The notes under the pieces were generated by a model. The model searched no databases. It was not told the origin of the DNA and worked only from the letters and a program-made list of their open reading frames with translations. A stretch of 64,000 nt of DNA from Pseudomonas entomophila. Lineage in GTDB: Bacteria; Pseudomonadota; Gammaproteobacteria; Pseudomonadales; Pseudomonadaceae. The position numbers were made by a program, and so were the translations under genes. This document shows positions 53,068 through 63,073 of the stretch, in pieces. Within the stretch, counting starts at the first letter, position 1; each line of letters starts with the position of its first letter. Location: NCBI RefSeq assembly GCF_029478665.1, contig NZ_JARPQB010000006.1, forward strand, positions 50,530-114,529, read 5' to 3'.

Positions 53068-53994
53068 ATGTTCGACCTGAACGACCTTTATCTCTATGCC
53101 AAGGTGGTGGAGCACGGCGGCTTCGCGCCCGCCGGGCGCATCCTTGGCCTACCCAAGTCACGCCTCAGCCGGCGTGTGGCCAAGCTCGAGGAGCGCCTGG
53201 GCGTGCGCCTGATCCAGCGCTCCACGCGGCAGTTCCAGGTGACCGAGGTGGGCCTGGAGTATTACCGCCACTGCCTGGGCATGCTCGAGCAGGCCGTCGC
53301 CGCCGAGGATGCCGTCGAGCGCAACCGCGCCGAGCCTCGTGGCATTGTGCGCCTGGCCAGCAGCACCGCGCTGCTCGATTCGCGCCTGGCGCCGATGCTG
53401 GCACGCTTCATGGCTCAATGCCCGGTGGTCGAGCTGCTGGTCAAGAGCTACAACCGCCGGGTGGATGTGATCGGCGAGGGCTTCGACCTGGTGCTGAGCG
53501 TGCAGCACCAGCCACTGGAAAGCAGCGAGCTGGTGATGCGTCGCCTGGCCACGAGCCGACAGTGCCTGGTAGCCGCGCCGGGTTTGTTGGCCGTACATGG
53601 GCGCCCCCTGTCTCCGGAAGGGCTCCAGGCGCTACCGAGCCTGAGCTGGGGCGCCGATGTGCAGGACTCCATTTGGATGCTGGCCGGGCCTGCGGGTAGT
53701 GAGGCTGCCGTGCGCCATCGCCCTCGTGTGGTATCGGACGACCTGGCGGTACTGTGCGAGGCTGCCCTGGCCGGCGTGGGCGTGGTGCTGCTGCCCGAGG
53801 AGGCGGTGCGCGCCGATCTGGCTGCCGGGCGGTTGGTCCATGCCCTCGACGACTGGGCGCCACGGGAAGGGGAGGTGGTGGCGCTGTTCCCTTCCCGGCG
53901 CGGGTTGATGCCCGCGGTGCGCAAGTTGATCGACTACCTGGCAGATGCCTTCGAGCAGGAGCAGCAGGCCGCTACGCCGGCTCGCGCTCGCTGA
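53068..53994 (+). CDS. LysR-family regulator (CrgA/DhcR-like)
   Basis: 308 residues. The HTH reads DLNDLYLYAKVVEHGGFAPAGRILGLPKSRLSRRVAKLEERLG, the PKSxLSRR type of single-domain-oligomer LysR proteins. The effector domain follows (RRVDVIGEGFDLVLSV, VLLPEEAVRADLAAGRLV). It lies 114 bases after ycaC in the same direction and is the likely regulator of the divergent block. Starts at 53068 or 53026 are both possible; 53068 gives the family N-terminus. Its 3' end overlaps the convergent MFS gene by 23 bases. Confidence 0.88.
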   Translation: MFDLNDLYLYAKVVEHGGFAPAGRILGLPKSRLSRRVAKLEERLGVRLIQRSTRQFQVTEVGLEYYRHCLGMLEQAVAAEDAVERNRAEPRGIVRLASSTALLDSRLAPMLARFMAQCPVVELLVKSYNRRVDVIGEGFDLVLSVQHQPLESSELVMRRLATSRQCLVAAPGLLAVHGRPLSPEGLQALPSLSWGADVQDSIWMLAGPAGSEAAVRHRPRVVSDDLAVLCEAALAGVGVVLLPEEAVRADLAAGRLVHALDDWAPREGEVVALFPSRRGLMPAVRKLIDYLADAFEQEQQAATPARAR

Positions 53995-55141
53995 AGCGCG
54001 ACACAATGGGTGGGCGCGCCGACCAGAACGCCAGGCCCGCCGCCAACGCGGTCAGCGCGGCGCCAGCCCAGGGGGTGGCTGCCAGCGTCGCCCCGGTGAT
54101 CACCCCACCACCGATCGCCGAACCCAGCCCGACGCCCAGGTGCATGGCCGACATGTTCAGGCTCATGCCTGCCGGGAAGGTATCTTCCCCGCGCTTGGCC
54201 AGGTAGCTCTGTACCACTGGCGAGGTGGTCCAGCTCAATCCACCCCAAAGCATCATCGCCGGCAGGAACAGCCACGGTGTGCCCGCGCTCAGCGGCAGCA
54301 CCAGCAGGCTGGCGAGGTACAACAGAGGCGCCAGCAGGATGGCCTTGGCCACGCCCAACCGATCGGCCATCCAGCCGCCGACATAGCCGCCCGAGACACC
54401 AGCGATACCGAATGCCGCGAACACCGCTGCCAACCATTGAGGCGGTACATGGGCGACCTGCTGGGCGTAGGGCGCGAGGTAGGCGAACACAGTGAAGTGC
54501 CCGGCGATCATCAACAGCGATACCCCCTGCGCGGCCGTGAGGCGGCTGTCGCGCAGATGGCGCACGTAGCTGGCCAGGGCGATGCGTTCGTTGCTCTGCA
54601 ATGTCGGCAGCCCGCGCCAGGCCATCAACAGCACTGCCACCGCCAGGCCGCTCAGGCCGACGAACACGCCGCGCCAGCCCAGGGCGTCGCACAGCAGCAT
54701 GCCGGCCGGCACACCGAGTATCAGCGAGCTGCAGATACCCATGAAGATCACCCCGATGGCGCGCCCGCGCAGGGCTTCGGGCGCCATCCGCGTGGCCATC
54801 AAGGTGCAAGTCAGGCAGGTCAGCGCGCTGGTCGCGGCCATGCCGATGCGGGCGATCAGCAGTGCGGTGTAACCGGGCGCCCATGTCGCCAGCAGGTTGC
54901 ACAGGGCAAACAAAGCCAACGTGGCGCACAGCAGTCCACGCAGCGGCAAGCGTGTGGTGAGCAGGGGAGAGAAGGGCGCGGCGAGGGCGAAGCTCAGGGA
55001 GAAGACCGTGGTCAGTTGCCCGGCCACGCCGAGCGGAACGTCCAGGCCATCGGCCAGTGCCGGCAGGATGCCGACCGTGATGTTTTCCGCCATGCCCGTG
55101 ACGAACGTCGCCAGGGCCAGCAGCCAGATACGCGGGCTCAT
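53972..55141 (-). CDS. MFS transporter, DHA1 family (YdhP/arabinose-efflux-like)
   Basis: 389 residues, 12 TM. Family motifs are TGMAENITVGILPALADGLDV, LRGRAIGVIFMGICSSLILGVPAG and GGYVGGWMADRLG. It should be a proton-coupled efflux pump; the substrate is unknown. The ATG at 55141 has GGAGG six bases upstream. It overlaps the LysR gene tail to tail by 23 bases. The cupin gene lies upstream in the same direction, 211 bases away. Confidence 0.87.
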   Translation of the reverse strand: MSPRIWLLALATFVTGMAENITVGILPALADGLDVPLGVAGQLTTVFSLSFALAAPFSPLLTTRLPLRGLLCATLALFALCNLLATWAPGYTALLIARIGMAATSALTCLTCTLMATRMAPEALRGRAIGVIFMGICSSLILGVPAGMLLCDALGWRGVFVGLSGLAVAVLLMAWRGLPTLQSNERIALASYVRHLRDSRLTAAQGVSLLMIAGHFTVFAYLAPYAQQVAHVPPQWLAAVFAAFGIAGVSGGYVGGWMADRLGVAKAILLAPLLYLASLLVLPLSAGTPWLFLPAMMLWGGLSWTTSPVVQSYLAKRGEDTFPAGMSLNMSAMHLGVGLGSAIGGGVITGATLAATPWAGAALTALAAGLAFWSARPPIVSRFSEREPA

Positions 55142-55308
55142 GTGTTGCCTCCGATAAACAGGCCGGCCAAGGTCCGGACCCATTTGTCCCGACGGTTGAC
55201 CGGCAGTGGTCAGGTCCATCGGGTTTCGAGGCAGCGCTTCGGTTATCCCGGTTCAAGCAGGAGGAATTGTAGACGGTTGCGCAAGGTGGGTGAAGGTGCG
55301 GCGCCGAC

Positions 55309-55335
55309 CCTGTAGGAGCCGGCTTGCCGGCGAAC
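55309..55335. repeat. Single REP element
   Basis: CTGTAGGAGCCGGCTTGCCGGCG downstream of the cupin gene. Confidence 0.75.
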
Positions 55336-55352
55336 CGGCCCGCACAGATGAA

Positions 55353-55643
55353 CTACTTCAACTCGGTCTCGATGAACACGATCTCGTGGTCACTGGCATT
55401 GATCACGTTGTGCTCGACCCCCGCCTTGCGAAAATAACTCTGCCCCGCCACCAGTGCCGCCCGTTTCTCACCTTCCGGAGTCTCCAGCAGCAAGGTGCCG
55501 TCGGTCATTGGCACCACCACATAGTCATGGCCATGCAGATGACGCCCGGTTTCGGCGCCTGGGGCGAAGCGCCATTCGGTGACGATCACTTCGTCGGTGT
55601 CCACCTGCACGGTGGGGATAGCCTGGGGGCGAGCGTGCTTCAT
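55353..55643 (-). CDS. Small cupin protein
   Basis: 96 residues forming one cupin barrel: WRFAPGAETGRHLHGHDYVVVPM holds the first metal-binding motif (His-x-His plus later residues), and SYFRKAGVEHNVINASD the second. The His set suggests a metal site. Function could be a small isomerase, dioxygenase-like or regulatory cupin; nothing else can be read. ATG 55643 follows AGGA. It is upstream of and co-oriented with the MFS gene and is preceded by a gap to the ychF terminator. Confidence 0.82.
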   Translation of the reverse strand: MKHARPQAIPTVQVDTDEVIVTEWRFAPGAETGRHLHGHDYVVVPMTDGTLLLETPEGEKRAALVAGQSYFRKAGVEHNVINASDHEIVFIETELK

Positions 55644-55756
55644 GAGCGGGTCCTGTCTGCGCAAAAGCGTCTAGCCTGAACCCGGCTGCGGGGGCGATAA
55701 ATGCAAAACTGCTGGCAGTCAGTCAGCGAAAAGCTCACCTAACCCGCAGAAAAAAG

Positions 55757-55791
55757 AAAGCCCCTTGAACGCGAACGCTCAAGGGGCTTTT
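55757..55791 (-). terminator. Terminator after ychF
   Basis: AAAGCCCCTTGA / TCAAGGGGCTTT stem around an ACGCGAACGC loop, with a T run in the minus direction. Confidence 0.85.
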
Positions 55792-55810
55792 CCCATCGTG
55801 GCCTGTTGGC

Positions 55811-56911
55811 TCAGACGTTGAAGCGGAAGTGCATCACGTCGCCATCCTTGACGATGTAGTCCTTGCCTTCCAGGCGCCACTTGCCGGCTTCCTTGGCACC
55901 GCCTTCACCCTTGAACTGGATGAAGTCGTCGTAGGCCACCACTTCGGCGCGGATGAAGCCTTTCTCGAAGTCGGTGTGGATCACGCCCGCGGCTTGCGGC
56001 GCGGTGGCGCCGACGCGGACGGTCCAGGCACGCACTTCCTGCACGCCGGCGGTGAAGTACGTTTGCAGGTTCAGCAGCTCGTAGCCGGCGCGGATCACGC
56101 GGTTCAGGCCAGGCTCTTCCAGGCCCAGGGCCTCGAGGAACATGTCCTTCTCTTCGCCTTCGTCCAGCTCGGCGATTTCGGCTTCGATCTTGTTGCACAC
56201 CGGTACCACGACCGCGCCTTCTTCCTCGGCGATGGCCTTGACCACGTCCAGGTGCGGGTTGTTGTCGAAGCCGTCTTCGGCAACGTTGGCGATGTACATC
56301 ACCGGCTTGCTGGTCAGCAGGTGGAAACCACGGATCACGGCCTTCTCGTCGTCAGCCATGTTTTTCATCAGGCTGCGTGCCGGCTTGCCTTCGGTGAAGT
56401 GCGGGATCAGTTTTTCCAGGATGGCTTTCTGCGCCAGGGCATCCTTGTCGCCGCCCTTGGCGTTGCGCGCGACCTTCTGCAGTTGCTTCTCGCAGCTGTC
56501 GAGGTCGGCGAAGATCAGCTCGAGGTCGATGATCTCGATGTCGCGCTTGGGGTCGACGCTGTTGGAAACGTGGATCACGTTCTCGTCTTCGAAGCAGCGC
56601 ACCACGTGGGCGATGGCGTCGGTCTCGCGGATGTTGGCGAGGAACTTGTTGCCCAGGCCTTCACCCTTCGAGGCACCGGCGACCAGGCCGGCGATGTCGA
56701 CGAATTCCATGGTGGTCGGCAGGATGCGGTTCGGCTTGACGATCTCGGCCAGCGCGTTCAGGCGCGCGTCGGGCATCGGCACGATGCCGCTGTTCGGCTC
56801 GATGGTGCAGAAGGGGAAGTTCTCCGCCGCGATGCCAGACTTGGTCAGGGCGTTGAACAGGGTGGACTTGCCGACGTTGGGCAGGCCGACGATGCCGCAA
56901 TTGAAACCCAT
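55811..56911 (-). CDS. ychF: Redox-regulated ATPase/GTPase YchF (OLA1)
   Basis: 366 residues. P-loop GLPNVGKS (9-16), then [20 protein letters not shown] for switch regions. The specificity motif is not NKxD but the family's NxxE form (CNKIEAEI), which makes it prefer ATP. The C-terminal TGS-like domain ends [16 protein letters not shown]. It binds ribosomes and affects stress responses. It lies immediately downstream of pth in the same direction (22 bases), the usual pairing. The start is set by the MGFNCGIVG family N-terminus. Confidence 0.97.
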   Translation of the reverse strand: MGFNCGIVGLPNVGKSTLFNALTKSGIAAENFPFCTIEPNSGIVPMPDARLNALAEIVKPNRILPTTMEFVDIAGLVAGASKGEGLGNKFLANIRETDAIAHVVRCFEDENVIHVSNSVDPKRDIEIIDLELIFADLDSCEKQLQKVARNAKGGDKDALAQKAILEKLIPHFTEGKPARSLMKNMADDEKAVIRGFHLLTSKPVMYIANVAEDGFDNNPHLDVVKAIAEEEGAVVVPVCNKIEAEIAELDEGEEKDMFLEALGLEEPGLNRVIRAGYELLNLQTYFTAGVQEVRAWTVRVGATAPQAAGVIHTDFEKGFIRAEVVAYDDFIQFKGEGGAKEAGKWRLEGKDYIVKDGDVMHFRFNV

Positions 56912-56933
56912 GGGTATTCCCCTTTCTAAAGTG

Positions 56934-57518
56934 TCAGGCCTTCTGGCTGTGCAGTTCGCGCATCGCCTTGGCGAAGTCGCCGGCAAGCACGTCGGGCATC
57001 ACGCCGAGGGCAAAATCGATGCTGGCGTCGAGCTTCTCCTGCTCGGCGCGCGGCGCGCGACCCAGGACGAAGTTGGAGACCAGTTTGGCGTCGCCCGGGT
57101 GGCCGATGCCAAGCCGCAGGCGGTGGAAGTCGTTCTGGTTGCCGAGCTGCGCGATGATGTCGCGCAGGCCGTTGTGCCCGCCATGGCCGCCGCCCTTCTT
57201 GAGCTTGGCGACACCGGGGGGCAGGTCGAGTTCGTCGTGGGCCACCAGGATCGCTTCCGGCTTGATGCGGAAGAAATTGGCCAGAGCCGCCACGGACTGG
57301 CCGCTACGGTTCATGTAGGTGGTGGGGATCAGCAAACGAACATCGTTGCCTTGATGGCTGAACTTAGCCGTCAGGCCAAAATACTTCTTGTCAGCGGTCA
57401 GCGACACGCGCTGGGCACTGGCAAGGCGTTCAACGAAAAGAGCCCCTGCGTTATGCCGGGTCTGTTCGTATTCGGGGCCGGGGTTACCCAGGCCGACGAT
57501 CAACTGGATGGCGGTCAC
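56934..57518 (-). CDS. pth: Peptidyl-tRNA hydrolase
   Basis: 194 residues. Catalytic His lies in [12 protein letters not shown], and Asp/Asn sites in MNRSGQSV and [11 protein letters not shown], with [17 protein letters not shown] as the substrate loop. It hydrolyses peptidyl-tRNA dropped from ribosomes and is essential. The start is GTG at 57518 ([14 protein letters not shown]). It lies between rplY and ychF in the conserved rplY-pth-ychF order. Confidence 0.97.
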   Translation of the reverse strand: MTAIQLIVGLGNPGPEYEQTRHNAGALFVERLASAQRVSLTADKKYFGLTAKFSHQGNDVRLLIPTTYMNRSGQSVAALANFFRIKPEAILVAHDELDLPPGVAKLKKGGGHGGHNGLRDIIAQLGNQNDFHRLRLGIGHPGDAKLVSNFVLGRAPRAEQEKLDASIDFALGVMPDVLAGDFAKAMRELHSQKA

Positions 57519-57597
57519 GTCAGGGGCTCTTCCTTGGAGTTGGTGGGTTACGGTGCGCGCGGCACTGTAACCCGATCAACGCCGGCGTGCGAGTGGA

Positions 57598-58194
57598 TTA
57601 CTCGGCAGCGCCTTCAGCAGCTTCAGCGGCAACGCGCGGGGCGTGGACGTTGGCAACAGCTTTGTCATCACCGTGGGCCAGAGCGACGAACTCTACGCCT
57701 TTCGGAGCTTTCAGGTCCGACAGGTGGATGATGGTGCCGACTTCGGCCTTGGACAGGTCGACTTCGATGAACTCAGGCAGGTCCTTGGCTTCGCAGGACA
57801 CTTCGATCTCGGAAACGACGTGCGAGATCTCGCCGCCTTTCTTGATCGGGGCTTCTTCGCCGACGAAGTGAACTGGAACCTTGGCGGTCAGCTTCTGGCC
57901 AGCAACGACGCGAACGAAGTCGGCGTGCATGATGAAGCCTTTGGCCGGGTGACGCTGCATGGCCTTGACCACGACGTTCTGCTTGGCGCCATCGACGTTC
58001 AGTTCGATCACGTGGCTGAAGGCAGCTTCGTTTTCGAACAGTTTGGCGATTTCCTTGGCCACGATGGTCAGGGATTGGGCTTCTTTATCGCCACCGTAGA
58101 CAACGGCAGGGATGTTGGCGGAGTGACGCAGGCGGCGGCTCGCACCTTTCCCCAGGTCAGTACGCGCTTGGGCGTTCAGGATGAAGTCAGTCAT
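57598..58194 (-). CDS. rplY: 50S ribosomal protein bL25, CTC form
   Basis: 198 residues. The N-terminal L25 domain ([32 protein letters not shown]) binds 5S rRNA. A C-terminal CTC/TL5 extension of about 100 residues follows, ending in an Ala/Glu-rich tail. E. coli L25 is only 94 residues, so this is the long form common in pseudomonads. Start 58194 has GGAG seven bases upstream. It follows prs with a terminator between them. Confidence 0.96.
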
Positions 58195-58255
58195 TTTGTT
58201 TCTCCAAAATAGCCTCCCGAAAGGCGTTTGCGACCAGCGCCAGACGGGGATGGCA

Positions 58256-58299
58256 AAAAAGCCCCGCCCCAACAACCAGTGTTGGGGCGGGGCGCTTTT
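58256..58299 (-). terminator. Terminator after prs
   Basis: GCCCCGCCCCAAC / GTTGGGGCGGGGC is a 13-bp stem ending in a TTTTTT run in the minus direction. Confidence 0.88.
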
Positions 58300-58317
58300 C
58301 GTCAGCGAGTGTTCCGC

Positions 58318-59259
58318 TTAGCGGAACATCGCGCTGATCGATTCTTCGTTGCTGATGCGGCGTACCGCTTCAGCGACAACCGGTGCGATATCCAGCTGGC
58401 GGATACGGTCACAGGCTTGAGCAGCGGCGGACAGCGGCACGGTGTTGGTCACCACCAGCTCGTCCAGTACCGACTTCTCGATGTTCTCGATCGCGCGGCC
58501 CGACAGGACAGGGTGCGTGCAGTAGGCGTAGACCTTCGCGGCACCGTGTTCTTTCAGGGCTTTGGCCGCGTGGCACAGGGTGCCGGCGGTGTCGACCATG
58601 TCGTCTACCAGGATGCAGGTGCGTCCTTCGACGTCGCCGATGATGTGCATAACCTCGGAGTGGTTAGCCTTCTCGCGGCGCTTGTCGATGATCCCGAGGT
58701 CGACGCCCAGGGACTTGGCCACGGCGCGAGCACGCACCACGCCACCGATGTCCGGGGAAACGATCATCAGGTTCTCGAAACGCTGGTCTTCGATGTCGTC
58801 GACCAGTACGGGCGAGCCGTAGATGTTGTCGACGGGGATATCGAAGAAACCCTGGATCTGGTCAGCGTGCAGGTCGACGGTGAGTACACGGTCGATACCC
58901 ACGACAGTGAGCATGTCAGCGACGACTTTGGCGCTGATGGCTACACGTGCCGAACGCGGACGGCGGTCCTGGCGGGCGTATCCGAAGTAGGGAATCACGG
59001 CGGTGATTCGCGACGCTGAGGAGCGGCGGAAGGCATCTGCCATCACGACCAGTTCCATCAGGTTGTCGTTGGTTGGGGCACAGGTGGGCTGAATGATGAA
59101 GACGTCTTTACCGCGGACATTTTCGTTGATTTCAGCACTGATTTCGCCGTCGGAGAATTTACCGACAGAAACGTCACCCAGTGGAATATGCAGCTGACGT
59201 ACGACACGCCGAGCCAGATCGGGGTTTGCATTCCCCGTGAAGACCATCATCTTGGACAC
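58318..59259 (-). CDS. prs: Ribose-phosphate pyrophosphokinase (PRPP synthase)
   Basis: 313 residues. It makes PRPP from ribose-5-phosphate and ATP for nucleotides, His and Trp. Motifs: [19 protein letters not shown], the flexible-loop region [35 protein letters not shown], and the PRPP-binding [12 protein letters not shown]. The start is GTG 59259 ([15 protein letters not shown]); extension to 59331 overlaps the tRNA and is rejected. It lies downstream of tRNA-Gln in the same direction and may share its transcript. Confidence 0.97.
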   Translation of the reverse strand: MSKMMVFTGNANPDLARRVVRQLHIPLGDVSVGKFSDGEISAEINENVRGKDVFIIQPTCAPTNDNLMELVVMADAFRRSSASRITAVIPYFGYARQDRRPRSARVAISAKVVADMLTVVGIDRVLTVDLHADQIQGFFDIPVDNIYGSPVLVDDIEDQRFENLMIVSPDIGGVVRARAVAKSLGVDLGIIDKRREKANHSEVMHIIGDVEGRTCILVDDMVDTAGTLCHAAKALKEHGAAKVYAYCTHPVLSGRAIENIEKSVLDELVVTNTVPLSAAAQACDRIRQLDIAPVVAEAVRRISNEESISAMFR

Positions 59260-59304
59260 GCGCAGTACCTGAAGGCTGAGGGTAACCTGGATGAGTATAA
59301 GAAA

Positions 59305-59379
59305 TGGCAGGGGCGGCTGGATTCGAACCAACGCATGGCAGGATCAAAACCTGCTGCCTTACCGCTTGGCGACGCCCCT
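59305..59379 (-). tRNA. tRNA-Gln (TTG anticodon)
   Basis: 75 nt with encoded CCA. Acceptor AGGGGCG pairs CGCCCCT; the anticodon loop TTTTGAT lies in stem GCAGG/CCTGC; the T arm GTTGGTTCGAATCCAGC is regular. It sits between ispE and prs, its common place in pseudomonads. TTG reads CAA and, by wobble, CAG. Confidence 0.93.
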
Positions 59380-59399
59380 GTATCTGTTGCTGCGAATTC

Positions 59400-60260
59400 T
59401 TATGAACTCGACTTCTTGATCAGACTTTGCAGCTTGCGATGCAACATCGAAACGTTGCTTCCTTTCGCCACAAACCCTGTTTGGGTCTCTGAAAGAAGGG
59501 CCAGAACTCTATCAGCTTCGGCTTTGCTTGGGAAGGCCCCAAACACACAACTTCCAGTGCCGGTCATTCGAGCTTCCGTGAATTTACCCAGTGAAATCAG
59601 CGCATTGCGAACTTCTGGGTAACGTTGCTCTACTACCGGTTGGCAGTCATTTCGACTGTTTCCCTCGGGAACGGGGCGCATCTTAAGGGGGAGAGAATCA
59701 CGTGTCAACTCCGGATGCGAAAAAATTTCCGCTGTGCTGACAGACACTTGCGGCACCAGCACGACATACCAGGGTTCGGCGGGGTCGACTGGGGTCAGTT
59801 GTTCGCCCACGCCCTGGGCGAACGCGGCGTGGCCACGCACGAACACCGGCACGTCGGCACCCAGCGTGAGGCCCAGCGCGGCCAGGCGATCCTCGTTCCA
59901 GTCGAGTTGCCACAGGTGGGCCAGCGCCAGCAGGGTGGTTGCCGCGTCGGAGCTGCCGCCACCGATGCCGCCGCCCATGGGCAATACCTTGTGCAGCCAG
60001 ATGTCGGCGCCGAGTTTGGTGCCGGACTGTTCCTGGAGCTTGCGCGCGGCGCGCACGATCAGGTTGCTGTCGTGAGGTACGTTGGCGATCTCGCTGTGCA
60101 AGCGGATCACACCGTCCTCGCGAAGCGAGAAGCTCAGTTCATCGCCGTGGTCGAGAAACTGGAACACGGTTTCCAGCTCGTGATAGCCGTCGGCGCGGCG
60201 GCCGGTGATGTGCAGCCACAGGTTGAGTTTGGCCGGGGCCGGCAGGGTGAGCTTTTCCAT
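59400..60260 (-). CDS. ispE: 4-diphosphocytidyl-2-C-methyl-D-erythritol kinase
   Basis: 286 residues of the GHMP kinase superfamily. It phosphorylates CDP-ME in the MEP isoprenoid pathway. Motifs: [24 protein letters not shown] at the N-terminus and the phosphate loop [21 protein letters not shown]; the C-terminal [12 protein letters not shown] is also conserved. It starts 4 bases after the lolB stop, so lolB-ispE form an operon, with the TPR lipoprotein gene ahead of them. Confidence 0.96.
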   Translation of the reverse strand: MEKLTLPAPAKLNLWLHITGRRADGYHELETVFQFLDHGDELSFSLREDGVIRLHSEIANVPHDSNLIVRAARKLQEQSGTKLGADIWLHKVLPMGGGIGGGSSDAATTLLALAHLWQLDWNEDRLAALGLTLGADVPVFVRGHAAFAQGVGEQLTPVDPAEPWYVVLVPQVSVSTAEIFSHPELTRDSLPLKMRPVPEGNSRNDCQPVVEQRYPEVRNALISLGKFTEARMTGTGSCVFGAFPSKAEADRVLALLSETQTGFVAKGSNVSMLHRKLQSLIKKSSS

Positions 60261-60264
60261 CGAC

Positions 60265-60882
60265 TCAGTGCCCCAGCTGGCGCGGCTGCCAGTCCTTGAC
60301 CACCAGGGTGACGTCGATGTTCTCGCCGTGCAGCTTCAGGCGCTCGGGCAGCCAGTAGCCGTTCTGCTCTATATAGCTGAGGTACTCGACCTGCCAGCCA
60401 TCCTGCGTCAGGCGGGCCAGGCGGCTGTCGCCGTCGAGGGTGAGCTGGCTCTTGCTGTCCGGGGCGGGCAGGCCGCGCACCCACCAGACCAGGTGCGAGA
60501 CCGGCAGGCGCCACCCGAGCTGTTCTTCCAGCAGGGCCTCGGGGCTGTCGGCTTCGAAGCGGCCCTGGTTGGCCACCTCCAGCATCACCCCGCCGGGGCG
60601 GCCGGTCAGGCGTGCGGCGCCACGGCCGAGCGGGCCGGCCAGGCGGATGTCGTAGTAGTCCTGGCGCTGCAGCCAGAACAGCGTGCCGCTGCCCGAGTCG
60701 CGGGGCGCGCGGATGCCGACCTTGCCGTTGATCTGCCAGCCGTCGAGGCCGCTCAGCTGTTGTTTGTGCTGGCGCCACAGTTGCGGGTTGCCCTGGCCTT
60801 GCACGGCTTCCTTGCTACCGAAGCCGGCGCAGCCGGCGAGCAGGGCGATGAGGGTGAAGGTGATGCAATGACGCAGGAACAT
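60265..60882 (-). CDS. lolB: Outer-membrane lipoprotein receptor LolB
   Basis: 205 residues with a lipoprotein signal ([17 protein letters not shown]). Mature motifs: [47 protein letters not shown], the LolA/B fold, and late [23 protein letters not shown]. It receives lipoproteins from LolA and inserts them into the outer membrane. It is 3 bases after the TPR lipoprotein gene stop and 4 before ispE, so the operon is TPR-lolB-ispE. Confidence 0.94.
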
Positions 60883-60885
60883 GGC

Positions 60886-62610
60886 TTACAGGCTCTCGGA
60901 TCCGGTCAGGCGCAGGAGGGTCTTGCGCAGGATGGGGCTATCGGGTTGGGCCTCGAAGCCCTTGCCCCAGACCTGGCGGGCTTCGCGGCGCTTGCCGTTG
61001 GCCCACAGCACTTCGCCCAGGTGGGCGGCGACTTCATGGTCGGGGAAGCGTTCGAAGGCCTGGCGCAGTTGGCGTTCGGCTTCGTCGAGGTTGCCCATGC
61101 GGTAGGCGACCCAGCCCAGGCTGTCGAGCACCGCCGGGTCGTCCGGGGTCAACTGGTGGGCCTTGTCGATCAGGGCTTTCGCCTCGGTGTAGCGGGTGGT
61201 GCGGTCGGCCAGGGTGTAGCCCAGGGCGTTGAGGGCCATGGCGTTTTCCGGCTCGCGGGCGATGATGGCGCGCAGGTCTTTTTCCATCTGCCCCAGGTCG
61301 TTGCGCTTTTCGGCGAGCATGGCGCGGGTGTAGAGCAGGTTGAGGTCGTCCGGGTAGCGCTTGATCGCCTGCTCCAGCACCTGCGCGGCCTGGGCCTCCT
61401 TGCCGTTGTTGCCCAGGCTTTCGGCCTCGATCAGGTACAGCTGGATCGCGTAGTCGGGCTGAGCTTCACGGGCTTCGGCGAGCAGGCGCGAGGCCTCCGC
61501 GCTGCGGCCATTGGCGATGAGAATGTCGGCCTGGCGCAGTTGCGCCGGCAGGTAGTCCGGGCCCGCGCCGACCAGGGCGTATTCGCGCAGGGCGGCGGCC
61601 GGCTGGTGGCGCTCCTCGCGGATGCGACCGAGGTTCAGGTGGGCGGCGTCGGGGTTGGCGTCGCGCTCGACCATTTCCTGCAGGTAACCTTCGGCTTCAT
61701 CCCACTGCTTGGTTTCCAGGCATACCAGGGCCAGGGAGTAACGGATCTCGTCGTCTTCCGGGTATTGCTGCAGCAGGCTTTCGAATTCGACCTTGGCATC
61801 GTTGATGCGGTCCTGCTCGACCAGGGTGCGCGCATAAGTGAGGTGCAGGCGCTTGTCGTCAGGGTTGTCGCGGATCGCCCCGCGCAGCAGCGGCAGCGCT
61901 TCCGGGCCACGGTCCAGCCCTTGCAGCAGGCGGGCGCGCAGCAGTATCGGGGCGATCTCGCCGTTCTGCGCCGGGTGGCTTTCCAGCAGTTCGAGGGCCT
62001 GTTCGGGCTTGTCGTCCTGGTTCAGCAGCAATGCCTTGCCGAACACCAGTTGGCCGTTGTCGGGGTACTTCACCAGCAGGCGGTCGAAGCTCTGCATCAG
62101 GCCGTCGCGGGTGGCCTGGTCGGTTTCAGCGGCGGACAGCGCGAGGAAGTCGAAGTGGGTGTCGCCCTTGCCCTGCAGCACTTTCTCCATGTACGCCATG
62201 GAGTCGTCGTAGCGCCCGGCGCGGGCCAGTTGGATGGCCGCGGCGCGTTGGGCGTCGAGGCTCTGCGGGTCGTTGCGGGCCCAGATCAACGCGCTGTCCA
62301 GGGCCGGCTCGTCGGCGCCGAGGTATTCGGCGATGCGGTAGGCGCGTTCGGAGACGCCAGGGTCCTGGGTTTTCTGCGCCTGGTCGGCGTAGTTGGCCAG
62401 GGCGATGTCGAAGCGGTTGCGCTGGCCGGCCAGTTCGGCCACCAGCAGGCTGTAGAGCGTGTCTTGGGTGAACGAACCATACACCACGGGCTTTTCCGCG
62501 CTCTTGCCGGCGTTGGCGGCGGGCGGTTGGTCGTCCGTCTTCTGCGGGGCCAGGCTTTGGCAGCCCTGGAGCAGGGCGAAGGCAAGCAGCAATGCGTAGG
62601 GTCTGTTCAT
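60886..62610 (-). CDS. TPR-repeat outer-membrane lipoprotein
   Basis: 574 residues. A signal with lipobox (LLLAFALLQGC) anchors it, followed by a low-complexity linker and about 12 TPR-like helical pairs, such as AAIQLARAGRYDDSMAYMEKVL and LGWVAYRMGNLDEAERQLRQAFERFPDHEVAAHLGEVLW. It likely scaffolds envelope proteins. It corresponds by position to P. aeruginosa PA4667 (recalled), the gene beside lolB and hemA. The start at 62610 is set by the lipoprotein signal; its ribosome site is poor, and the frame is open to 62646. Confidence 0.88.
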   Translation of the reverse strand: MNRPYALLLAFALLQGCQSLAPQKTDDQPPAANAGKSAEKPVVYGSFTQDTLYSLLVAELAGQRNRFDIALANYADQAQKTQDPGVSERAYRIAEYLGADEPALDSALIWARNDPQSLDAQRAAAIQLARAGRYDDSMAYMEKVLQGKGDTHFDFLALSAAETDQATRDGLMQSFDRLLVKYPDNGQLVFGKALLLNQDDKPEQALELLESHPAQNGEIAPILLRARLLQGLDRGPEALPLLRGAIRDNPDDKRLHLTYARTLVEQDRINDAKVEFESLLQQYPEDDEIRYSLALVCLETKQWDEAEGYLQEMVERDANPDAAHLNLGRIREERHQPAAALREYALVGAGPDYLPAQLRQADILIANGRSAEASRLLAEAREAQPDYAIQLYLIEAESLGNNGKEAQAAQVLEQAIKRYPDDLNLLYTRAMLAEKRNDLGQMEKDLRAIIAREPENAMALNALGYTLADRTTRYTEAKALIDKAHQLTPDDPAVLDSLGWVAYRMGNLDEAERQLRQAFERFPDHEVAAHLGEVLWANGKRREARQVWGKGFEAQPDSPILRKTLLRLTGSESL

Positions 62611-62799
62611 AGAGGCTTTAGGAGGGCTAACCGGCGGTCGGAGCATGATGACACAAGCGCGATGGCAAACCCACCTGCGAAGGTCGTGGTGTGAAGTGTG
62701 GCTTCGGTCATAGGGACAATGCCTGGCGTGGGAGGTTCGCGCACAGGCATGGCAACAAACGAGTCAGCGGTTGCTTCTTATGGACGTCGGTGTTGTCTG

Positions 62800-62886
62800 G
62801 GTTCGCCAGCAAGGCTGGCTCCTACAGGTTCGGCGCCGCTCTTGCGGGCCGCGCGGTCCTTGTAGGAGCCAGCTTCGCTGGCGAAG
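62800..62886. repeat. REPIN (CGCCAGCAAGGCTGGC type)
   Basis: CGCCAGCAAGGCTGGCTCCTAC faces GTAGGAGCCAGCTTCGCTGGCG. Confidence 0.82.
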
Positions 62887-62950
62887 AGGCCGGCCCACTC
62901 AACACACCCCTATGGTTTTCACTTTTTTAGGTTTTTGACTTCTCAGTCAA

Positions 62951-63073
62951 CTGCGCAAGAAGTTGCGCACTCAAATGTGGATAAGTGTGTGGATAGTTCG
63001 ATGCAGGCCTTGGCATTCGTCATGTACAGCCAACTGCGCAACTTTTTGCCACCACTGCGCAAGAAGTTGCGCA
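62951..63073. repeat. Duplicated 19-bp TGCGCAA palindrome cluster
   Basis: CTGCGCAAGAAGTTGCGCA occurs identically at 62951-62969 and 63055-63073. A lone CTGCGCAA half lies at 63034-63041. Each full copy is a dyad with 7-base arms and a GAAG loop, so it looks like a protein-binding site. Confidence 0.7.
62976..62996 (-). promoter_or_regulatory. Pair of DnaA-box-like 9-mers
   Basis: TGTGGATAA (62976-62984) is the exact complement of the DnaA box TTATCCACA; TGTGGATAG (62988-62996) differs at one base. They lie inside the TGCGCAA cluster. Confidence 0.5.
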
